From assembly GCA_030624545.1 (NCBI GenBank), contig JAUXJX010000126.1, positions 1-6,395 on the forward strand: a stretch of DNA of 6,395 nt, given 5' to 3'. Source of the stretch: Bacteroidota bacterium. GTDB taxonomy: Bacteria > Zhuqueibacterota > JdFR-76 > DREG01. Every line of letters begins with the position of its first letter. Position 1 is the stretch's first letter. Both the position numbers and the translations under genes were made by a program. Positions 1-4,696 of the stretch are shown here, one piece after another. The notes beneath the pieces are model-generated. The model searched no databases. It had not been told where the DNA came from and saw nothing but the letters and a program-made list of their open reading frames with translations.

Positions 1-7
1 ATAATGT

Positions 8-78
8 CCACACTGAGCGGAGTCGAAGTGAGCGGAGTCGAAGTGAGCGAAGTCGAAGTGAGCGAAGTCGAAGTGTGG
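8..78. repeat. Tandem array of four 15-bp units with complementary end arms
   Basis: Four consecutive 15-bp units begin at 12, 27, 42 and 57: actgagcggagtcga, agtgagcggagtcga, then agtgagcgaagtcga twice. A partial unit follows at 72-75. The first two units share cgg and the last two share cga, so a change probably arose and was copied within the array. The array is bracketed by a perfect 7-bp inverted repeat, CCACACT at 8-14 and AGTGTGG at 72-78. On the minus strand each unit reads CTTCGAC-TCCG or TTCG-CTCA, the same core seen at 172-186 and 2581-2595. There is no spacer structure, so it is not a CRISPR array. Its function is unknown. It may continue left of the window, although the arm at 8-14 suggests it does not. 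Confidence 0.9.
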
Positions 79-164
79 CTCCGTGCAGGACCATTTGTCT
101 TATCGAACGGAAATCCGCCTTTTAATACTTAGCCTGAATAATTCACGGCCACGAAGGCACGAAG

Positions 165-191
165 CATGTCCTGAGCTTCGTCGAAGGGACA
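165..191 (-). repeat. CTTCGAC-N4-CTCAG element copy inside the MITE-like element
   Basis: On the minus strand the core reads CTTCGAC-GAAG-CTCAG (172-186 on plus). It is flanked by complementary arms TGTCC (167-171) and GGACA (187-191), and the core also contains the small hairpin CTTCG-T-CGAAG (176-186). The surrounding DNA has an 8-bp rhythm (ccacgaag, gcacgaag, then acacaaag at 189-196). That rhythm is restored if exactly 24 nt (165-188) are removed, suggesting an insertion. The boundary is inferred because no uninterrupted copy of this host repeat is in the window. Confidence 0.65.
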
Positions 192-249
192 CAAAGTGAA
201 AAATATTGAAGAATCAAGATCTCAAAAATTAGTTCGAAAAACTCAGTTT

Positions 250-279
250 CTTACACACTAATGCTATAAGTTATATATT
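250..279 (+). promoter_or_regulatory. Weak candidate sigma70-type promoter for the mutase/carboxylase operon
   Basis: CTTACA (250-255, 4 of 6 to TTGACA) and TATATT (274-279) are separated by 18 nt in an A+T-rich stretch upstream of the first gene. The sites lie inside the MITE-like element, so if real, the element would supply the promoter of the operon. A+T-rich DNA gives such matches by chance, so the call is tentative. The leader to the start codon at 366 would be about 80 nt. Confidence 0.2.
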
Positions 280-365
280 CTTAGTGACTTGGTGCCTTAG
301 CGGTAAGAATTTATGAATAATCCAGGTTTACCCTATTCGAAGCTTTTTTGACGGAGTATGATTCA

Positions 366-794
366 ATGTCTAACAAGAAAATTCGCGTCTTAATCGCCAA
401 ACCCGGACTGGATGGACACGATCGGGGCGCAAAAGTCATCGCTGGTGCGTTGCGCGATGCCGGCATGGAAGTGATCTATCTCGGATTGCGGCAAACGCCG
501 GAGATGATTGTCGAAGCCGCTTTGCAGGAAGACGCAGACGTGATCGGCCTCAGCATCCTTTCCGGCGCGCATATGACGGTTTTCAGCGAAGTAAGAAAAC
601 TGATGCTCAAATCCGGGCTGGAAGATGTTCTGCTTACGGGTGGGGGAATCATCGCAAAGGAAGATATGTCCGAATTGCAGAAGATCGGGGTTGGGCAATT
701 ATTTGGCCCGGGAACCAATACCTCGGAAATTGTGGAGTATATTGAGACCCGGTTCGCCGAAAAACAAAAACGGGACACTGCTGATGGCGAATGA
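366..794 (+). CDS. mcmA2: Methylmalonyl-CoA mutase, stand-alone B12-binding (C-terminal) subunit
   Basis: This 142-residue protein is the cobalamin-binding Rossmann-like domain that occupies the C-terminus of methylmalonyl-CoA mutase, the enzyme interconverting (R)-methylmalonyl-CoA and succinyl-CoA. The signature D-x-H-x-x-G is present as D16-G-H18-D-R-G21, where the histidine is the lower axial cobalt ligand. It follows an [20 protein letters not shown] first strand. The SxL element (S63-I-L65) and the GGG turn (92-94) that cradle the nucleotide tail are also intact. The ATG at 366 is preferred because ACGGAG (351-356) lies 9 nt upstream; a TTG at 348 is in frame but would overlap that site. 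It is first in an apparent operon and overlaps pccB by 11 nt. The roughly 550-residue catalytic TIM-barrel subunit is absent, so it must be encoded elsewhere or beyond the left edge. A B12 domain of a different acyl-CoA mutase (isobutyryl- or ethylmalonyl-CoA type) is possible, but pccB favours methylmalonyl-CoA. Confidence 0.9.
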   Translation: MSNKKIRVLIAKPGLDGHDRGAKVIAGALRDAGMEVIYLGLRQTPEMIVEAALQEDADVIGLSILSGAHMTVFSEVRKLMLKSGLEDVLLTGGGIIAKEDMSELQKIGVGQLFGPGTNTSEIVEYIETRFAEKQKRDTADGE

Positions 795-2334
795 TCCTCG
801 CATTGAGCATTTAAGAAAATTGAAATCTGAGGCGCTGCTGGGTGGGGGAGAGGCCCGTATTGAAACGCAGCACAAAAAAGGGAAACTAACTGCGCGGGAG
901 CGCATCGATCTTCTTTTGGATGAAGGCAGCTTCGAAGAGATCGATATGCTGGTGCGGCACCAAACCCGCGAGTTTGGCCTTGACAAGCACCGCTACTTCG
1001 GTGATGGCGTAGTGACCGGCCATGGCACGATTGATGGCCGGCGCGTGTTTGTGTTTTCGCAGGATTTTACCGTGCTGGGCGGCTCTCTTTCTGAAGCGTA
1101 CGGCAAAAAGATCTGCAAAATTATGGACCTGGCGTTGAAAAACGGGACCCCTGTAATCGGGCTGAACGATTCCGGCGGTGCTCGTATTCAGGAAGGCGTG
1201 GTCAGCCTGGGCGCCTACGCGGACATTTTCCTGCGCAATACCCTGGCGTCCGGTGTGGTGCCGCAAATCTCCGTGGTTCTCGGACCATGCGCCGGCGGTG
1301 CAGTGTACTCGCCTGCCATCACGGATTTTGTCTTCATGGTCAAGAATCACAGCCACATGTTCGTAACCGGTCCCAATGTCGTAAAAACCGTGACGCATGA
1401 AGAGGTCTCCTTCGAGGAATTGGGCGGCGCCTACACCCATGCCAGCAAAAGCGGTGTTGCCCATGTAATCTCGGATAGTGAAGTCGAATTGCTGGATGGC
1501 GTTAGGGACATGTTCCAGTATATCCCGCAAAATAACCTGGATGATCCGATTTCCATCGAGTGCGATGATGATCCCAATCGCATGGATGAAGATCTCAACA
1601 CGATTATTCCGGAAAATCCAAACAAGCCTTACGATGTGAAGGATATCATCAACAGAGTATTTGACAACGGCAAATTCTTTGAAATTCATGAACACTACGC
1701 AAAGAACATTGTGGTTGGCTTCGCACGTTTGAACGGCAGTCCGCTAGGAATTGTGGCCAATCAGCCGGCTTTTCTGGCAGGCGTTCTGGATATCAATTCC
1801 TCCATCAAGGCGGCAAGGTTTGTCCGCTTTTGCGATGCTTTCAATATCCCCCTGGTTACACTTGTCGACGTGCCGGGCTTTCTTCCGGGGACGGACCAGG
1901 AATGGCGGGGCATCATTCGCAATGGCGCGAAATTGCTATATGCATTTTGCGAAGCCACGGTACCCAAGGTTACCCTTATTCTGCGAAAAGCCTACGGCGG
2001 GGCGTATGACGTTATGAACAGCAAGCACATTCGGGCCGATGTAAATCTAGCCTGGCCTTCTGCCGAGATCGCTGTGATGGGACCGCAGGGCGCGGTGGAG
2101 ATTATTTTTCGCAAAGAAATTGCCGAGGCCGAGGATCCCAAAAAAGCGCTGGATGAAAAGGTGCGCCAATATCGTGAAACCTTTGCCAATCCTTACATAG
2201 CCGCAGAGCGGGGCTATTTGGATGATGTAATTGAACCCTCACAAACCCGGCCCAAGCTCGTGCTTGCCCTGGAAATGTCACGAAACAAGGTCGATCGAAA
2301 TCCGAAGAAGAAGCATGGCAACATCCCGCTCTGA
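784..2334 (+). CDS. pccB: Propionyl-CoA carboxylase beta (carboxyltransferase) subunit
   Basis: The product is 516 residues, the normal length for acyl-CoA carboxylase beta subunits. It would transfer the carboxyl group from carboxybiotin to propionyl-CoA, giving methylmalonyl-CoA. It has the two crotonase-like halves of the family. The N-half contains [11 protein letters not shown] (99-109), [10 protein letters not shown] (129-138) and the oxyanion-hole motif [12 protein letters not shown] (167-178). The C-half contains [17 protein letters not shown] (332-348), [12 protein letters not shown] (362-373) and the second oxyanion-hole motif [11 protein letters not shown] (401-411). The terminal KKKHGNIPL is typical of PccB/MmdA proteins. 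The ATG at 784 lies inside the end of the mutase gene, with GGGA (772-775) 8 nt upstream; the frame is open further upstream but that part reads as the antecedent gene's other frame. Sodium-pump methylmalonyl-CoA decarboxylase alpha subunits look similar, but a soluble biotin carboxylase downstream and no membrane decarboxylase subunit favour the carboxylase. Substrate could extend to acetyl-CoA or other short acyl-CoAs. Confidence 0.93.
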   Translation: MANDPRIEHLRKLKSEALLGGGEARIETQHKKGKLTARERIDLLLDEGSFEEIDMLVRHQTREFGLDKHRYFGDGVVTGHGTIDGRRVFVFSQDFTVLGGSLSEAYGKKICKIMDLALKNGTPVIGLNDSGGARIQEGVVSLGAYADIFLRNTLASGVVPQISVVLGPCAGGAVYSPAITDFVFMVKNHSHMFVTGPNVVKTVTHEEVSFEELGGAYTHASKSGVAHVISDSEVELLDGVRDMFQYIPQNNLDDPISIECDDDPNRMDEDLNTIIPENPNKPYDVKDIINRVFDNGKFFEIHEHYAKNIVVGFARLNGSPLGIVANQPAFLAGVLDINSSIKAARFVRFCDAFNIPLVTLVDVPGFLPGTDQEWRGIIRNGAKLLYAFCEATVPKVTLILRKAYGGAYDVMNSKHIRADVNLAWPSAEIAVMGPQGAVEIIFRKEIAEAEDPKKALDEKVRQYRETFANPYIAAERGYLDDVIEPSQTRPKLVLALEMSRNKVDRNPKKKHGNIPL

Positions 2335-2360
2335 TTCCATATCGTCATGGGGGCGGCTGC

Positions 2361-2546
2361 ATGGCTGCTAAGAAAGAGTGTCCGGGTTGTGCCATGGAGG
2401 TTGACGCCAACCGGAATACTTGCCCCTTTTGTGAATATGAGTTTCCGCAGTCCCGGATGTCTTTTAAACCTGTGGCAATCTTCATGTTGATTTTGTTCCT
2501 GTATCCCCTGGTTATATTGATCCGAAGAATTCTGGCGAGTTTTTGA
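2361..2546 (+). CDS. Small zinc-ribbon, single-pass membrane protein (61 aa)
   Basis: The 61-residue product has two knuckles, C7-P-G-C10 and C21-P-F-C24, forming a four-cysteine zinc ribbon. A short linker (25-36) leads to one hydrophobic segment, about residues 37-54, ending in the basic pair R55-R56. I do not recognise a named family beyond generic zinc-ribbon proteins. By the positive-inside rule the R55-R56 end is probably cytoplasmic, but the lysines near the N-terminus make the orientation uncertain. It starts 26 nt after the pccB stop with a G-rich run (2349-2356) 4 nt before the ATG, so it is probably co-transcribed with pccB. Paired CPxC motifs plus a clean membrane segment make a chance frame unlikely. 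Function unknown; membrane tethering or assembly roles would be speculation. Confidence 0.72.
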   Translation: MAAKKECPGCAMEVDANRNTCPFCEYEFPQSRMSFKPVAIFMLILFLYPLVILIRRILASF

Positions 2547-2560
2547 GGTAGTGCATTAAG

Positions 2561-2618
2561 ACATCCCCCTGTGTCCCCCGCTTCGACAGGCTCAGCACAC
2601 AGCTTCAAAGGGGGAGTT
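2561..2618 (+). repeat. C-rich hairpin repeat, interrupted copy
   Basis: The left part, acatccccctgtgtccccc (2561-2579), and the right part, ttcaaagggggagtt (2604-2618), together match the reverse complement of the intact copy at 2792-2824. The left 19 nt are identical; the right part differs only near its end by one extra G. Between them sit 24 additional bases (2580-2603). TCCCCC (2574-2579) and GGGGGA (2610-2615) can still pair across the insert. No T-run follows, so it is not a canonical intrinsic terminator. Confidence 0.85.
2580..2603 (+). repeat. 24-nt CTTCGAC-AGG-CTCAG insertion inside the C-rich repeat
   Basis: Comparison with the uninterrupted copy at 2792-2824 shows exactly 24 extra bases here. 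They contain CTTCGACAGGCTCAG (2581-2595) followed by cacacagc. The insert's ACACAG (2597-2602) is the reverse complement of CTGTGT (2569-2574), which belongs to the host repeat to the left, so core plus arms can form a hairpin. The core matches the copies at 172-186 and in the array at 12-75. No target-site duplication is evident. Confidence 0.8.
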
Positions 2619-2791
2619 AACCTCAAACTTGGAAGGTAAGCAGTTACTCCTAAGGATTGCTGAAGTTTTCATTTCCCAGAGGTACCAAGAAGCCCTCATG
2701 ATCCACTTTTTGAGGTATGTGTGTAATCCCCTCATGATATGTGATTTCACCTACGCGAAACCGAATAGACCGTCGGTCATCCAAATAACCG

Positions 2792-2824
2792 AATCCCCCT
2801 TTGAAGGGGGACACAGGGGGATGT
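2792..2824 (-). repeat. C-rich hairpin repeat, intact copy
   Basis: This inverted copy of the repeat at 2561-2618 contains the near-perfect palindrome TCCCCCTTTGAAGGGGGA (2794-2811), an 8-bp stem with a 2-nt loop. It is followed by cacagggggatgt. It lies between the converging zinc-ribbon and M20 genes, 22 nt beyond the M20 stop codon. It could act as a bidirectional transcription end or mRNA 3' stabiliser, as REP-type hairpins do, although neither strand has a strong T-run after the stem. With its partner in inverted orientation it can also pair over about 200 nt. Confidence 0.8.
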
Positions 2825-2845
2825 GAAACGAGACAGCATAACGCC

Positions 2846-4018
2846 TTACCATACACGTCCACAATACTCAATAATCGTATCAACCAACACCGACGTGCAA
2901 AGCATAAGGCTGTCTACCTCAACGTACTCAATAGGCGCATGGGGATCATGACCATTTGGGCCAAATAACACAGTGGGTATACCGGCGGCTGTCAAGAGTC
3001 CGGCCTCTGGCCAGGCAGCCCATCCCTTGAACTCGGATTTTGTCGAAGTCTGCCCCTCAAGATTCTTGGACAATATCTGAACCAGCGGAATATCTTGCGG
3101 AAGGTCGGCGCCGGGCTGGGTAAAGAAAACGCGGCCGCTCGCCTCGAAATTCGCATCTTCCCGCCTCAAATGCGCCAGAATGGCGTCGATTTCATTCTGA
3201 ACGTCTTCCCCGGTTTCGTGAGGCAAATTGCGCCGCTCAACCTTCAACACACAACGATCCGGATAAGTGCTTAGTCCTATTCCCCCTCCTATCAAGGAAG
3301 CATGAATGGTGGGCCTACCCAAAAGCTTGTGTGCAACAGTCGCATAAAAGGACTCATTGAGTTTTTCCAGCTCCCTAAGCATTTTGCCCATGTGGACGAT
3401 GGCATCGACTCCAACGTCATGCATGCTTCCGTGCACGGCCTTGCCTCGCGTCTCGATTTCAATCCACGAAAATCCCTTGTGAGCGATGACTATTTCAAGA
3501 CCGGACGGCTCCGTGATGATTCCCGCCGTGGCCTGGATCTGCGACTTTAAGCGATCCATGCCGATGCTTTCATATTCTTCGTCCACTGTGCAGGCCAGGA
3601 TCAGGTCGCCTTTCAATTTCACTCCGGCCGCCAAAATCGCTTGTGTCGCGGCTATAAAGCAGGCAATGCCGCCCTTCATGTCCAGCGAACCGCGGCCGTA
3701 GAGTCGCCCCTCTCTTACGACAGGATCGAAAGGATCGATTTCCATGCCCTCCACGCCTACCGTGTCCAGGTGGCCATTGAGAATGAGACTCGGGCCGCCG
3801 CCGGCGCCTTCCAGCCTGCCGATCACATTCGGCCGCCCGGGCGCAGCTTCGTCCTGGCGGGAGTTCAAGCCCATTTGTTCGAAGGTTTGAAGCACGTATG
3901 CGGAGATTTCGGATTCTCCCGCCCCTCCTTCCACCAAAGTGGGATTTATAGAATTAATTGAGACAAGGTTTTGCAGGACCGTTAGCAAAGCCTGCTTGTC
4001 AAATGGAATCTGTGCCAT
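2846..4018 (-). CDS. M20-family metallo-amidohydrolase (ArgE/DapE-type deacylase)
   Basis: The 390-residue product has the full dizinc peptidase M20 signature, expected to hydrolyse an N-acyl-amino acid or small peptide amide in the cytoplasm. Zinc and catalytic residues are H83 and D85 in NGHLDTV, bridging D113 in YGRGSLDMKGG, general base E147 and ligand E148 in TVDEE, E170 in ITEPSG, and H360 in PHAPIEYV. The dimerisation lid domain, about 178-295, contains RGKAVHGSMH with H196. Length matches ArgE/DapE/carboxypeptidase-G2-like enzymes. The ATG at 4018 is chosen because AGGAG (4030-4026) lies 7 nt upstream; the frame stays open to 4117 but without a comparable ribosome site. Substrate cannot be read from sequence: acetylornithine, succinyl-diaminopimelate and peptide activities all fit. 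It is transcribed alone, opposite to its neighbours, between two halves of the carboxylase locus; no arginine or lysine genes are adjacent. Confidence 0.92.
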   Translation of the reverse strand: MAQIPFDKQALLTVLQNLVSINSINPTLVEGGAGESEISAYVLQTFEQMGLNSRQDEAAPGRPNVIGRLEGAGGGPSLILNGHLDTVGVEGMEIDPFDPVVREGRLYGRGSLDMKGGIACFIAATQAILAAGVKLKGDLILACTVDEEYESIGMDRLKSQIQATAGIITEPSGLEIVIAHKGFSWIEIETRGKAVHGSMHDVGVDAIVHMGKMLRELEKLNESFYATVAHKLLGRPTIHASLIGGGIGLSTYPDRCVLKVERRNLPHETGEDVQNEIDAILAHLRREDANFEASGRVFFTQPGADLPQDIPLVQILSKNLEGQTSTKSEFKGWAAWPEAGLLTAAGIPTVLFGPNGHDPHAPIEYVEVDSLMLCTSVLVDTIIEYCGRVW

Positions 4019-4025
4019 GAGGTTT

Positions 4026-4030
4026 CTCCT
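4026..4030 (-). promoter_or_regulatory. Ribosome binding site of the M20 gene
   Basis: AGGAG on the minus strand, 7 nt before the ATG at 4018, fixes the start of the M20 protein at MAQIPF. The alternative upstream start in the same frame (4117) would add 33 residues of non-family sequence. It also shows that this organism uses classical Shine-Dalgarno initiation. Confidence 0.75.
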
Positions 4031-4130
4031 GGATCTGGACTTGCAGAATATGGTGGATATGTCTCCAAATTGCATACAAATTTTATTTTGGATCGGGAAG
4101 TTGCAAGGTCTTGTCAAACAAAGTCCTAAC

Positions 4131-4155
4131 GGCTTTCCGAAGCCATCAGGCTTCG
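4131..4155. promoter_or_regulatory. Overlapping alternative hairpins in the divergent intergenic region
   Basis: CGAAGCC (4138-4144), ATCA, GGCTTCG (4149-4155) is a perfect 7-bp inverted repeat. The same central AAGCC can instead pair with GGCTT at 4131-4135. The two stems are mutually exclusive. The site lies just upstream of the candidate -35 box at 4169 in the 202-bp gap between the divergently transcribed M20 and STAS genes. It could therefore be a dyad operator, or a structure in the M20 leader if that transcript begins this far upstream. No regulator is identified. I could not find a convincing M20 promoter in the rest of the gap. Confidence 0.4.
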
Positions 4156-4168
4156 CTCATTAATTGCC

Positions 4169-4197
4169 TTGATTTTCTATATGATTCGTTGTACAAT
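4169..4197 (+). promoter_or_regulatory. Candidate sigma70-type promoter for the STAS/accC operon
   Basis: TTGATT (4169-4174) and TACAAT (4192-4197) are separated by an ideal 17 nt, matching the consensus boxes at 4 and 5 of 6 positions. Transcription would begin near 4204, immediately before the AGGGA ribosome site at 4210-4214 and the TTG start at 4221. Location upstream of the first gene of the operon supports it. Confidence 0.5.
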
Positions 4198-4220
4198 TCT
4201 CAAGGGAATAGGGATTGGTT

Positions 4221-4649
4221 TTGGCTGTAACCGATCCGGATTCACCTGAAGCCGTAAATGGAGATCGGATTAAAGTGAAACTCTACAAACATCAAAACAA
4301 CAATATTGTCCTGATAAAGGTTCTCGAGAATAAGATTGATTCCGCGCTGGCGCCGGAATTCAAGAAGGAACTGCTGGCAACGGTCTTCCAGGAAACACCG
4401 AATATGATTATCGACCTGGTGAATGTTGATTATATGGACAGTTCCGGGTTGGGCTCTCTTCTTTTCGGACACAGACAGGCGGGTCGAAATAACCCCACCA
4501 TGGTTCTCATAAAGCCCCGAGGTAGGGTGAAAAAACTAATCGACATTGCCCAGCTCACCAGGGTGTTGCAGATCTGTGACTCCGAAGAAGACGCCATCAA
4601 GTTAATCCAAGGAGAACAAGATGGACGCTCGAAAAAGACCGACGGGTAA
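4221..4649 (+). CDS. STAS-domain protein, anti-sigma-factor-antagonist-like
   Basis: The product is about 142 residues with one STAS domain, roughly 18-131. The core motif Y71-M-D-S-S-G-L-G matches the SpoIIAA/RsbV phosphorylation loop, and S74 aligns with the serine phosphorylated by the anti-sigma kinase. A preceding strand, MIIDLVNVDYMD, and a later KPRGRVKKLIDIAQLTRVLQI helix-strand region are also typical. In known systems the unphosphorylated protein binds an RsbW/SpoIIAB-like kinase and frees a sigma factor. The hydrophilic tail (132-142) is extra. The start is uncertain. TTG at 4221 has AGGGA (4210-4214) 6 nt upstream; TTG at 4215 has no room for a ribosome site. GTG at 4275 with GGAG (4260-4263) would give a 124-residue protein starting right at the domain. 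No kinase or sigma gene is in the window. accC follows after 47 nt in the same direction, so co-transcription is likely. Confidence 0.85.
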   Translation: MAVTDPDSPEAVNGDRIKVKLYKHQNNNIVLIKVLENKIDSALAPEFKKELLATVFQETPNMIIDLVNVDYMDSSGLGSLLFGHRQAGRNNPTMVLIKPRGRVKKLIDIAQLTRVLQICDSEEDAIKLIQGEQDGRSKKTDG

Positions 4650-4696
4650 GGATTGTTGTAACCTGATGAGCGGCCTAATGACACCGAAAGAGAGCA

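Larger units (their letters stand above)
135..321. mobile_element. Possible 187-bp MITE-like non-coding element
   Basis: The imperfect inverted repeat 149-164 (ccacgaaggcacgaag) and 288-303 (cttggtgccttagcgg) matches at 13 of 16 positions. It is bracketed by an exact 8-bp direct repeat TGAATAAT at 135-142 and 314-321, which could be a target-site duplication. The interior is A+T rich, has no credible reading frame, and contains a CTTCGAC-family copy at 165-191. Short non-autonomous elements or REP-like sequences have this layout. The direct repeats do not abut the inverted repeats (6 and 10 nt gaps), which weakens the case for a classical transposon. Positions 1-347 otherwise hold no gene. 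Confidence 0.4.
2540..2717. repeat. 11-bp exact direct repeats bracketing the interrupted repeat region
   Basis: TTTTTGAGGTA occurs at 2540-2550, overlapping the stop codon of the zinc-ribbon gene, and again at 2707-2717. A second direct repeat, CCCTCATGAT, lies at 2693-2702 and 2729-2738. They fall in the 299-bp convergent intergenic region (2547-2845), which has no credible gene. They may be remnants of a small duplication or insertion; exact 11-mers could also be chance in low-complexity DNA. Confidence 0.45.

Noticed and set aside
12..75. Possible CRISPR array at the left end
   Set aside because: Units are 15 bp and directly abutting, with no spacers and no cas gene in the window.
886..1695. 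Long minus-strand open frame (269 codons) opposite pccB
   Set aside because: It is fully antisense to a well-supported carboxyltransferase gene and its translation shows no domain; such antisense frames arise from codon bias.
2794..2811. Canonical Rho-independent terminator
   Set aside because: The hairpin is strong, but neither strand has a T-run immediately after the stem; a terminator role is possible but not supported by the classical signature.
2629..2826. 65-codon plus-strand open frame in the convergent gap
   Set aside because: It has no ribosome site, no recognisable domain, and its end is made of the C-rich hairpin repeat; the frame is best explained by chance.
4112..4117. Perfect minus-strand TTGACA as -35 box for the M20 gene
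   Set aside because: At 16-18 nt spacing the -10 position reads GATCCA or similar; the nearest A+T-rich box (TAAAAT at 4085-4080) is 26 nt away, too far for a normal promoter.
4663..4689. Hammerhead-ribozyme-like core CTGATGA (4663-4669) and CGAAA (4685-4689) between the STAS and accC genes
   Set aside because: Between the two core strings the closing G-C pair is followed by a C-C mismatch, so no proper stem II forms. No flanking stem I was found. A GCTCTCT match able to pair as stem III lies about 200 nt upstream inside the STAS coding region and appears coincidental.
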